NCBI GenBank assembly: GCA_934096785.1
Contig: CAKONA010000020.1
Location: 1 to 10,458, forward strand
Source: an uncultured Bacilli bacterium
GTDB taxonomy: Bacteria; Bacillota_I; Bacilli_A; RF39; UBA660
Length of the DNA: 10,458 bases
Direction of reading: 5' to 3'
Positions within the stretch are counted from its first letter, which is position 1. Each line of letters opens with the position of its first letter. Shown in pieces: positions 1-5,037 of the stretch. A program made the translations under genes and the position numbers. A model generated the notes under the pieces. The model was given only the letters and a program-made list of their open reading frames with translations, was not told the origin of the DNA and did no database searches.

Positions 1-5
1 GAGTA

Positions 6-425
6 TTATCTTTCATTATTTCTCCTATCTAAATAGCTTTGTAATATTATAGTCGCAGCTATTTTATCTATTACTTTCTTTCTATTTTTACGTTTAGTAT
101 TGTTACTAATAAGCATACGTTCTGCTTCAACAGTAGATAGTCTCTCATCCTGCATAAACACTTGAAGTCCAAACTCGCCTTCTAAAGCATCCTTAAATTC
201 TAAAGTAATTTCACTTCTCTTAGATAAACTACCATCTAAATTCTTAGGATTTCCAAGTACTATCGCATCTACTTTCTTTTCTTCAATAATACTTCTAAGT
301 CTACTAATTAATTCATCATTACTTTCATATCTAATTACTTCTAAAGAAGACGCAATAAGTCCAGTCCTATCACTTATCGAAACACCACATGTTTTACTAC
401 CTAAATCTAATCCTAAATACGTCAT
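6..425 (-). CDS. ruvX: RuvX/YqgF family Holliday junction resolvase-like RNase H-fold protein
   Basis: This 139-residue protein is the usual length for the YqgF/RuvX family of RNase H-fold nucleases, which are linked to Holliday junction resolution and to 16S rRNA 5'-end processing (YqgF). Visible motifs are the first-strand motif GLDLGSK with Asp7, the LGNPKNLDGS loop at 57-66, the hallmark DERLSTVEA at 93-101, and IDKIAA with Asp120. These supply the acidic residues expected at the active site. It lies 1 bp downstream of ireB on the same strand, the conserved ireB-ruvX pairing of Bacillota, so the two are probably cotranscribed. No clear Shine-Dalgarno lies before the ATG, which suggests translational coupling to ireB. 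The stop is 6 bp from the window edge, so the next gene is not seen. The family call is firm; the exact in vivo substrate is not decided by sequence. Confidence 0.95.
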   Translation of the reverse strand: MTYLGLDLGSKTCGVSISDRTGLIASSLEVIRYESNDELISRLRSIIEEKKVDAIVLGNPKNLDGSLSKRSEITLEFKDALEGEFGLQVFMQDERLSTVEAERMLISNNTKRKNRKKVIDKIAATIILQSYLDRRNNER

Positions 426-426
426 A

Positions 427-672
427 TTACTTAATAAAATTAATAAGCATTAATTCTATAATATCCTCTCTTTTAAATTCTAAAATTCTATTTCTACATT
501 CCTTATAACTAGATATATATCCAGGGTCTCCACTAATTAAATAAGCAACTATTTGTTTAGTAGGATTATATCCTCTTTCCTTTAAGTCTTCACATATACC
601 TATTAATGTCTTTTTAGTATTTTCATCAATAATAGTTTCAGTATCAACTACTGTTGTTTCATTACCTACCAT
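427..672 (-). CDS. ireB: IreB family regulatory protein (UPF0297)
   Basis: This 81-residue protein carries the UPF0297 signature: GYNP at 34-37, QIVAYLISGDPGYI at 40-53, then a charged helical tail with ARN-like CRNRIL at 59-64. In Enterococcus, IreB is a small cytoplasmic substrate of the Ser/Thr kinase IreK and affects cephalosporin tolerance. The phosphorylated threonines lie in the flexible N-terminus, and several Thr (residues 6, 7, 11, 13) are present there. The start is fixed by AAGGAG (minus strand, 686-681), 8 nt before the ATG. A good promoter precedes it. It is the first gene of an ireB-ruvX unit and divergent from the ispH fusion. The DUF1292 gene that often follows ruvX is not next to it in the visible sequence, but one occurs about 8 kb away at 8376. 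The kinase is outside the window. Confidence 0.93.
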   Translation of the reverse strand: MVGNETTVVDTETIIDENTKKTLIGICEDLKERGYNPTKQIVAYLISGDPGYISSYKECRNRILEFKREDIIELMLINFIK

Positions 673-692
673 ATTCTCAACTCCTTACATAT

Positions 693-721
693 ATTCTAAC
701 AAATTTTAATCTTCTTGCCAA
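693..721 (-). promoter_or_regulatory. Sigma-A-like promoter of ireB-ruvX
   Basis: On the minus strand TTGGCA (721-716) is followed after 17 nt by TAGAAT (698-693). The start site expected about 7 nt further falls almost directly on the AAGGAG ribosome site, giving a 5' leader of only about 15-20 nt. Confidence 0.55.
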
Positions 722-770
722 CATTTATAACGATATTATACAATATTTTATAGATTATCTTCATCTTAGT

Positions 771-790
771 TGCTATAATATTATTGGAGG
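771..790 (+). promoter_or_regulatory. Extended -10 promoter and ribosome site of the ispH fusion
   Basis: TGCTATAAT at 771-779 fits the extended -10 consensus TGnTATAAT; no good -35 lies 16-18 nt upstream. GGAGG at 786-790 is 7 nt before the ATG at 798 and decides this start over an in-frame ATG at 654. The expected transcription start falls at or just before GGAGG, so the leader would be extremely short, as for the divergent ireB. Confidence 0.55.
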
Positions 791-797
791 AAAAACT

Positions 798-2684
798 ATG
801 ATATATTACCCTAAAACATATGGAACATGTGCTGGTGCTAATAAAGCAATCGAAACAGCATACAAATTAAAGAGTGAAAAAAAGAATAAAAATATCTACA
901 TTTATAAAGAAATACTACATAATCCATACATTATTAATGAGTTAGAAAAAGATAATATAAAGTGCATAGATGATTTAACTACTCTTACTAAAGATGATAT
1001 TCTAATTATAAGAGCCCATGGAGAGCCAAAAGAAACATACGACTATTTAGAAAGTAATAATATTGAATACTATGATTCAACCTGTGCAAATGTTTTAAAA
1101 GTGCATAATATCGCTATAGAAAAAAAGAACGAAGGATACAAAATAATAATTGTTGGTAAAAAAACACACCCAGAAGTTATAGGTACAAACGGATGGATTA
1201 ACAACGAAGGCATAATTATTGAGTCAAAAGAAGACTACACTACTCTTAATAAAGAAGATAAATACTTTATAGTTTGTCAAACAACAGTAAGTAACAAAAA
1301 ACTACAAGAACTACTTAACTATATGAATGAGAATAATATTAATTATGAAGTACAAAACACAATATGTAATGCACAAAAACTAATCCAAACATCAAGTATC
1401 ACACTCGCAGAACAAATGGATATTATGTTTGTAATTGGCGGGAAAAAAAGCTCTAATACAAAAGAATTATATAATTTATGCAATGAAGTAACTAAAACAT
1501 ATTATTTTTCAAGCCTAAAAGAATTCTATGACTTTGTAAAAACAAAAGACTACACACTTAATACAAAGATAGGATTCACAGGCGGAGCATCTACTCCAAT
1601 AGAACAAATAAAAGAATACTCTTCACTATTAGAATTCCTTATCTATTATAAAAGTAAATTAAAAGAATTTAAAAGTGATATAAAGAAACTAAATAAAACA
1701 TTTATAGGAAAAGATAATCCAATTGTTATAGACGCAATAAATAAATTTATAAACATGAACGGTGATGGAAAATTCCTAAGAGGTTGTCTTATTGATTTAG
1801 GTTATAAGCTAACTAAAAGTGATGACTATGCAAAAACTCTTTCACTAGCATACGAAACATTCGAAACATCAATACTTATTCATGATGATATAATTGATAA
1901 TTCACCTCTAAGGCGTGGTAAAGAAACCATCCACGAAACCTATAAAAATGATTTCAAAAAATACAATGTTCAAAATGACAACACAAATACCGCACTAGCT
2001 ATATGTATCGGAGATTTAGGTTTCTTCTACACTAATGAAATGATAACAAAAAAGTACAAAAATGATAAGAACCTAGCTAAAATATTAAGTTATTATAACA
2101 ACATAGTAATCAAAACTATCAAAGGAGAAATAATAGATGTAGCCCTACCTTTTATAGAAAAAAATGATAAAAATCACAATCTAGAAGAAAACGATATAAT
2201 GGAAATTTATAGATTAAAAACATCATGGTATACAGTAGTAGGTCCATTCGTACTAGGAATGATACTTGCTTCATCTAAAGCAAAAGACATCGAAACATTT
2301 GAAAAAGTACTAGAACCTTTAGGCATCGCTTTTCAAATTAAAGATGATATCCTAGGTATCTATAGTAGTAAAGAAATACTAGGTAAATCAGTGTATTCAG
2401 ACATTGAAGAGTTCAAACAAACAATACTTTATTCATACATAAAGATTAATAGAAAAGATTTATTAGATGAACTACTTAACTATTATGGAAAACAAATAAG
2501 AGAAGAAGACTCAAAGAAAGTACAACATCTATTCGAAGAATCAGGGTCTTTAGAATACGCAACCAATAAAATGAATGAAATGTTTGACGAAGTCTATAAA
2601 AACATAAAAGAAATGAACATAAAAGAATACATAAAAAACATATTACTAGGACTAATATTATTCCTAAGACTAAGAGAGAAATAG
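798..2684 (+). CDS. ispH: Fusion of IspH (HMBPP reductase) and trans-polyprenyl diphosphate synthase
   Basis: This 628-residue cytoplasmic protein holds two complete enzymes. Residues 1-275 are IspH, the Fe-S enzyme that reduces HMBPP to IPP and DMAPP. Cluster cysteines are at 11 (GTCAGA), 96 (DSTCANV) and 190 (NTICNA). Also present are His41, RAHGEP with His74, THPEV with His124 and Glu126, QTT at 161-163, SSN at 218-220 and GGAS at 262-265. After a linker (about 275-305), residues 305-605 are a trans-prenyl transferase: GDGKFLRG at 322-329, first Asp-rich motif DDIID at 363-367 followed by RRG, GD at 405-406, KGE at 442-444, KTS at 474-476, and second motif DDILG at 516-520 with LGK and SD further on. 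The second motif is DDxxG rather than DDxxD, a form also found in other prenyl synthases. The C-terminus (611-623) is hydrophobic. Chain length of the product cannot be read. The fusion would couple C5 unit formation to chain elongation; that coupling is inference. Confidence 0.93.
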   Translation: MIYYPKTYGTCAGANKAIETAYKLKSEKKNKNIYIYKEILHNPYIINELEKDNIKCIDDLTTLTKDDILIIRAHGEPKETYDYLESNNIEYYDSTCANVLKVHNIAIEKKNEGYKIIIVGKKTHPEVIGTNGWINNEGIIIESKEDYTTLNKEDKYFIVCQTTVSNKKLQELLNYMNENNINYEVQNTICNAQKLIQTSSITLAEQMDIMFVIGGKKSSNTKELYNLCNEVTKTYYFSSLKEFYDFVKTKDYTLNTKIGFTGGASTPIEQIKEYSSLLEFLIYYKSKLKEFKSDIKKLNKTFIGKDNPIVIDAINKFINMNGDGKFLRGCLIDLGYKLTKSDDYAKTLSLAYETFETSILIHDDIIDNSPLRRGKETIHETYKNDFKKYNVQNDNTNTALAICIGDLGFFYTNEMITKKYKNDKNLAKILSYYNNIVIKTIKGEIIDVALPFIEKNDKNHNLEENDIMEIYRLKTSWYTVVGPFVLGMILASSKAKDIETFEKVLEPLGIAFQIKDDILGIYSSKEILGKSVYSDIEEFKQTILYSYIKINRKDLLDELLNYYGKQIREEDSKKVQHLFEESGSLEYATNKMNEMFDEVYKNIKEMNIKEYIKNILLGLILFLRLREK

Positions 2685-2708
2685 TATCAATATTACTATT
2701 TCTCTCTT
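2672..2708. terminator. Bidirectional terminator shared by ispH fusion and dinD-like gene
   Basis: A perfect 15-bp stem (2672-2686 with 2694-2708) encloses a 7-nt loop. The stem's terminal A and T residues give U-tracts in both directions. The stop codon of each converging gene lies inside a stem arm. Confidence 0.9.
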
Positions 2709-3232
2709 TCTTCAATATTCTTAAATACACTTTCTATTGTTTCACTAACCTTATTATAAGTATCAATCGCATCCTTTAGGCTAGGATTTACTTTCTTCTT
2801 AAGCAAAGTATCAGTTTGAGAACTTATAAATAATCTCGTACTTATTTCATCAAATGATTCATTCTCCATTAATTCTTGTTTTCTAGTTTGCACCGCAATA
2901 TAAGTTTTAGCAAGAGCCACAGACTCTTTTCTAGAATCAGCATTCTGAATTATTAAATAGCAAGCATATCTTGTCAGATAATAATCAGTTATACTTCTAT
3001 TTTTACCCATTAATGGTTCTCTAACTTCATGAAACTGACTCATCACATTATAATTACTATTTCCACAAGAAATCATTGAAACCTTTATAACCTTATGAAA
3101 ACTTTCCCACTTTTTATAATCTAACAAAAGCATCAATTCACTTGCTTTCCAATACTCTTTCCCTTCTTCATCGACATGTTTAATGTCTTCAAACACTTCT
3201 TCAGTATAATTAATTACTTCTTTATTTTTCAT
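2696..3232 (-). CDS. Short DinD-like protein (Bro-N domain)
   Basis: This 178-residue protein matches the DinD family (DNA damage-inducible protein D, Bro-N related) through its N-terminal two thirds: FEDIKHVDEEGKEYW at 14-28, SELMLLLDYKKWESF at 31-45, GNSNYNV at 57-63, the LTRYACYLIIQNADSRK stretch at 86-102, and AVQTRKQEL at 113-121. E. coli DinD is about 274 residues; the C-terminal part with the conserved GLYG-type region is absent here, so the gene is short, possibly trimmed at the convergent terminator. DinD family members are SOS-linked and often sit in accessory or phage-like regions; the E. coli protein has been reported to inhibit RecA activities. Whether this short form keeps that role is unknown. 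No Shine-Dalgarno is visible before the ATG, so expression may be weak. It is isolated and convergent with the ispH fusion. Confidence 0.8.
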   Translation of the reverse strand: MKNKEVINYTEEVFEDIKHVDEEGKEYWKASELMLLLDYKKWESFHKVIKVSMISCGNSNYNVMSQFHEVREPLMGKNRSITDYYLTRYACYLIIQNADSRKESVALAKTYIAVQTRKQELMENESFDEISTRLFISSQTDTLLKKKVNPSLKDAIDTYNKVSETIESVFKNIEEREK

Positions 3233-3298
3233 ATTAATATTATTTTACCATGAGAATTAAAGTTTATCTAGAAAAACATATAATACTTATTAGTTATA

Positions 3299-3327
3299 TT
3301 GATATATTTTTATAAATAATGTACAAT
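3299..3327 (+). promoter_or_regulatory. Promoter P1 of hairpin RNA 1
   Basis: TTGATA (3299-3304), 17 nt, TACAAT (3322-3327). The hairpin of RNA 1 begins 10 nt past the last base of the -10 box. Confidence 0.65.
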
Positions 3328-3334
3328 TTAAATA

Positions 3335-3381
3335 CGGAAATTGGCTTAGTTCCGCCAGGAACCGTAGTCAATTTCTTTTTT
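3335..3381 (+). ncRNA. Putative tiny hairpin RNA 1 (about 47 nt)
   Basis: Immediately after promoter P1 comes a hairpin: outer stem GAAATTGGCT (3337-3346) with AGTCAATTTC (3366-3375), one G-T wobble. The apical region carries a second perfect 5-bp stem GTTCC/GGAAC (3349-3353 with 3358-3362), loop GCCA. A run of six T (3376-3381) follows at once. The whole transcript would therefore be one 5'-flush hairpin ending in U's. No open reading frame lies in it or directly downstream on this strand, so it is not a terminator of a visible gene. Function unknown; it is the first of four units with the same geometry. Confidence 0.55.
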
Positions 3382-3521
3382 CATTTTTCAAAGCCTTCTT
3401 CTTACAAAGAAAACAATTAATCGAGTAATATTAAACACCATTAAAAGATTAAATACAACAACGATATTTTTGAAACATGAAAGTTACATTATGCTATTTA
3501 AGCAATAGTCATCAAAGCTTT
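3382..3521. other. Intergenic spacer between hairpin RNAs 1 and 2
   Basis: No gene, promoter or strong hairpin was found here. ATTATGCTAT at about 3488-3497 resembles the D-arm part of the tRNA-Pro copies in the same relative place upstream of a promoter, but ten AT-rich bases are too little to claim a third relic. Confidence 0.4.
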
Positions 3522-3549
3522 TTGACTTTTTTAAAAGATAGATTATAAT
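3522..3549 (+). promoter_or_regulatory. Promoter P2 of hairpin RNA 2
   Basis: TTGACT (3522-3527), 16 nt, perfect TATAAT (3544-3549). The hairpin of RNA 2 starts 9-10 nt past the -10 box. Confidence 0.7.
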
Positions 3550-3555
3550 CTTTAT

Positions 3556-3609
3556 ATAAATGAAGTTATATGTGAACCCTTTTGGTTTGCGCCACAACTT
3601 CATTTTTTC
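3556..3609 (+). ncRNA. Putative tiny hairpin RNA 2 (about 53 nt)
   Basis: The outer stem AATGAAGTT (3559-3567) pairs perfectly with AACTTCATT (3596-3604), extendable by one A-T pair at 3558/3605. The apical part can form GTG/CAC (3572-3574 with 3593-3595) and AACC/GGTT (3575-3578 with 3584-3587) with a 5-nt bulge TGCGC. The stem runs directly into a T-tract ending at 3608. Outer-stem sequence differs from RNA 1 but the layout (promoter, about 7 nt, stem, structured apex, stem, T-tract) is the same. No coding potential is seen. Confidence 0.55.
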
Positions 3610-3636
3610 TTTGACCTTTAAATTGATTCAACATAG

Positions 3637-3693
3637 TAGTTCCCAAAAATAGTGCACTATCAAATTATGCTATACCTCGATTGATACATTATA
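3637..3693 (-). pseudogene. Decayed 5'-half copy of the tRNA-Pro gene with its upstream -10 region
   Basis: Bases 3637-3693 align to 3903-3960 with 5 mismatches and one 1-nt gap. On the minus strand 3679-3637 corresponds to tRNA-Pro bases 1-43 (acceptor 5' strand, D arm, anticodon arm including the TTTGGGA loop), and 3693-3680 to the upstream TATAAT region. The T arm and 3' acceptor strand are missing, and the anticodon stem has two mismatches, so it cannot fold as a tRNA. Four of the five substitutions are C to T on the plus strand relative to the intact gene. It overlaps promoter P3, just as the intact tRNA abuts P4. Confidence 0.8.
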
Positions 3694-3709
3694 GTTTTTA
3701 TGCTATAAT
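3681..3709 (+). promoter_or_regulatory. Promoter P3 of hairpin RNA 3
   Basis: TTGATA (3681-3686), 17 nt, perfect TATAAT (3704-3709). It is embedded in an inverted repeat that also provides a TATAAT on the minus strand (3693-3688). Confidence 0.75.
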
Positions 3710-3713
3710 GTAT
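3684..3713. repeat. Perfect 11-bp inverted repeat across promoter P3
   Basis: ATACATTATAG (3684-3694) and CTATAATGTAT (3703-3713), 8-nt spacer. The two arms hold the -10 boxes of the plus-strand promoter P3 and of the minus-strand promoter inherited from the tRNA-Pro copy. The element may be a bidirectional promoter or an operator. Confidence 0.7.
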
Positions 3714-3716
3714 TTG

Positions 3717-3760
3717 TTGAGAAGTGGTCCCACCGTTAATCGGAGGGGTCACTTCTTTTC
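3717..3760 (+). ncRNA. Putative tiny hairpin RNA 3 (about 44 nt)
   Basis: A nearly continuous stem pairs 3719-3731 with 3745-3757 (GAAGTG/CACTTC core plus CCC/GGG, with G-T wobbles). Then follow an A-A mismatch and CCG/CGG (3733-3735 with 3741-3743) capped by TTAAT. A short T-tract follows (3756-3759). The stem base lies 10 nt past the -10 box of P3. This is the most stable-looking of the four, and it has the weakest T-run. No open reading frame is associated on the plus strand. Confidence 0.55.
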
Positions 3761-3868
3761 TATTATCTTTATAATCATTTTATTTTTCCTAATAAATTTT
3801 TATCTAGCTATTTTAAATTAGGCAATTTATATAATCATATTATTTTCCTTTCTACATATAATATTAAA
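3761..3868. other. AT-rich spacer downstream of tRNA-Pro
   Basis: This is the region downstream of tRNA-Pro on the minus strand. No clear intrinsic terminator for the tRNA and no credible coding sequence is visible. Confidence 0.4.
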
Positions 3869-3945
3869 TGGCCGGAGCAGCAGGATTTGAACCTGCACAA
3901 TTTAGTTCCCAAAACTAGCGCACTACCAAATTATGCTATACCCCG
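3869..3945 (-). tRNA. tRNA-Pro (anticodon UGG), atypical
   Basis: On the minus strand 77 nt fold as a cloverleaf: acceptor CGGGGTA/TGCTCCG with two G-U pairs, D arm GCAT/GTGC with loop AATTTGGTA (G18G19), anticodon arm CTAGT/ACTAA with loop TTTGGGA (anticodon UGG), 5-nt variable region, T arm GCAGG/CCTGC with loop TTCAAAT, and an encoded CCA. Oddities: a C27-A43 mismatch closes the anticodon stem, and the discriminator is G73, whereas bacterial tRNA-Pro normally has A73 (an identity base for E. coli ProRS). A TATAAT at 3960-3955 lies 9 nt upstream of the 5' end. It stands alone, not in a tRNA operon. It may be the working proline tRNA or a divergent second copy. Confidence 0.85.
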
Positions 3946-3947
3946 AG

Positions 3948-3977
3948 TTGACACATTATATTTTCAAGTGATATAAT
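3948..3977 (+). promoter_or_regulatory. Promoter P4 of hairpin RNA 4, overlapping the tRNA-Pro promoter
   Basis: Consensus TTGACA (3948-3953), 18 nt, perfect TATAAT (3972-3977). The -35 region overlaps the divergent tRNA-Pro promoter region, whose minus-strand TATAAT is at 3960-3955, so RNA polymerase could hardly occupy both at once. Confidence 0.75.
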
Positions 3978-3983
3978 CAAATC

Positions 3984-4028
3984 ACAAAGAAGCAAAAGCG
4001 TTGGTACAACAAGGTTGCTTCTTTTTTA
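3984..4028 (+). ncRNA. Putative tiny hairpin RNA 4 (about 43 nt)
   Basis: The outer stem AAGAAGCAA (3987-3995) pairs perfectly with TTGCTTCTT (4015-4023). The apex carries GTTG/CAAC (4000-4003 with 4007-4010). T's run from 4022 to 4027. The stem starts exactly 10 nt after the -10 box of P4. It has the same architecture as RNAs 1-3 with unrelated loop sequence. No coding potential. Confidence 0.55.
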
Positions 4029-4062
4029 TCATTTATATCCCTCTATTATTATAGTAAGCCAT

Positions 4063-4094
4063 AAATTTCAAAAACACTTCTTTTTTTGAAATTT
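4063..4094. repeat. 12-bp A/T hairpin between RNA 4 and uppS
   Basis: AAATTTCAAAAA (4063-4074) pairs with TTTTTGAAATTT (4083-4094). T's continue for 3 nt on the plus strand. It could back up RNA 4 termination or be a weak bidirectional terminator. Confidence 0.4.
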
Positions 4095-4116
4095 TTTCAA
4101 CTTTTTAAAAGACATT

Positions 4117-4144
4117 AAAAAAGACATATCATCTGACATGCCTT
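4117..4144 (-). terminator. Intrinsic terminator of uppS
   Basis: On the minus strand AAGGCATGTC (4144-4135) pairs with GATATGTCTT (4130-4121), with two G-T pairs and a 4-nt loop, and runs into a T-tract. Confidence 0.8.
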
Positions 4145-4168
4145 AAACACTATAAATTAATTAACACT

Positions 4169-4885
4169 TTACTTCTTTCTATCGTTAACAGCACCCTTAG
4201 AAATATTTCTATTATAATATGATTCAAGTGCCTTATCAAACTCTTCCTCAGTAAAATCAGGAAAACACTTATCAGTAAAATAAAGTTCAGCATAAGCAAT
4301 ACTATATAACATAAAATTACTAATTCTTAATTCTCCACTAGTTCTAATCATTAAATCAACTGGTGGTAAATCATTATACATATAACTATAGAAGTTTTCT
4401 GGAGTTACTTCATCTAAATCAACTTCACCATTCTTATACATAAGAGCTAATTTTTTAGCAGCATCAACTATCTCATATTGACCACCATAATTTAAACAAA
4501 CATTAAATATTCCACCAGTACAATCCATAGTTTCACTCTCTAATGTCTTCATAACCTTATAAACATCATTACTAAGTGGTTCCTTTCTTCCTGAAAAAAC
4601 AACTCTAATATTATTTTCTAAAAAGAAATGCATGTCACTCTTAAAAGCAGTAACAAACAAATTCATTAAATATCCTACTTCTTCTTGACTTCTCTTAAAA
4701 TTCTCAGTTGAAAATGCAAAAACACTAAGTACCTTAACACCCTTACTCAAGATATGTAAAGCAGTCTTCTTAAGCGTTTTATAACCTTGATAATGTCCCT
4801 CAGTTCTTTTCTTTCCTTGTCTTGTAGCCCATCTTCCATTTCCATCCATAATAATAGCTACATGATTTGGTATATCATTTTTCAT
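4169..4885 (-). CDS. uppS: Undecaprenyl diphosphate synthase (cis-prenyltransferase)
   Basis: This 238-residue protein has all cis-prenyltransferase landmarks: HVAIIMDGNGRWA at 8-20 with catalytic Asp14, EGHYQG at 29-34, FAFSTENFKRS at 57-66, NYGG at 132-135, and the C-terminal RTSGELRISNFMLY at 181-194 with AYAE at 197-200. These supply the Arg, Ser and Glu residues for IPP and Mg2+ binding. It condenses IPP units onto farnesyl diphosphate to give undecaprenyl diphosphate, the carrier for peptidoglycan and other surface polymers. Length and motifs are normal; GELR replaces the commoner GEQR, and FPDF the usual WPDF. AGAGGA (minus, 4897-4892) lies 6 nt before the ATG. In many Bacillota uppS is followed by cdsA; here it is a single gene with its own terminator. 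It would use the allylic product of the IspH fusion (inference). Confidence 0.97.
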   Translation of the reverse strand: MKNDIPNHVAIIMDGNGRWATRQGKKRTEGHYQGYKTLKKTALHILSKGVKVLSVFAFSTENFKRSQEEVGYLMNLFVTAFKSDMHFFLENNIRVVFSGRKEPLSNDVYKVMKTLESETMDCTGGIFNVCLNYGGQYEIVDAAKKLALMYKNGEVDLDEVTPENFYSYMYNDLPPVDLMIRTSGELRISNFMLYSIAYAELYFTDKCFPDFTEEEFDKALESYYNRNISKGAVNDRKK

Positions 4886-4915
4886 ACATCTTCCTCTTTC
4901 TTATAACTAACAACT

Positions 4916-4921
4916 ATTATA
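4916..4921 (-). promoter_or_regulatory. -10 box of the uppS promoter
   Basis: Minus-strand TATAAT (4921-4916) lies about 30 nt upstream of the uppS ATG. The hexamer 17 nt further upstream (TATGAA) is a poor -35, so strength is uncertain. Confidence 0.45.
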
Positions 4922-4970
4922 CTAGAAAAATCTATTTTTTCATATATTTTTAATACTTTTTACATATTTT

Positions 4971-5011
4971 AGTGACTTTTAAGTGACATTTTAATACAAT
5001 TATAGTATAAT
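4971..5011 (+). promoter_or_regulatory. mgtE promoter with upstream direct repeat
   Basis: GTGACA (4983-4988), 17 nt, TATAAT (5006-5011). The -35 lies in the second unit of a tandem direct repeat, AGTGACTTTTA (4971-4981) and AGTGACATTTTA (4982-4993). The leader to the ATG at 5038 is about 20 nt, too short for an M-box Mg2+ riboswitch. The ribosome site is AAGGTGG just upstream of the start. Confidence 0.65.
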
Positions 5012-5037
5012 TAACAAGAAAAAAAGGTGGTGGAATT

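Noticed and set aside
654..797. In-frame upstream ATG at 654 extending the IspH fusion by 48 residues
   Set aside because: The extension overlaps the ireB start and both promoters, has no ribosome site, and IspH proteins begin just before the GTCAGA motif. GGAGG before 798 decides the start.
2476..2730. Minus-strand hydrophobic open frame inside the IspH fusion end
   Set aside because: It is a shadow of the coding strand with no ribosome site and crosses the terminator; the same applies to open frames antisense to mgtE, the protease and xse genes.
3766..3855. Very short minus-strand open frames preceded by AGGA-like sites downstream of tRNA-Pro
   Set aside because: They encode 3 and about 9 residues in AT-rich sequence; nothing supports translation.
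3637..3960. attL/attR of an integrated element at tRNA-Pro
   Set aside because: The duplicated part is the 5' half and promoter, not the 3' end normally used by integrases, and no integrase or cargo lies in the 200-odd bp between the copies.
3299..4028. CRISPR array or type III toxin-antitoxin (ToxI) repeats
   Set aside because: The four hairpins share layout but not sequence, spacing is irregular, each has its own promoter, and no cas gene or ToxN-like gene is adjacent.
4971..5037. M-box magnesium riboswitch before mgtE
   Set aside because: The leader from the proposed promoter is about 20 nt, far too short for an M-box.
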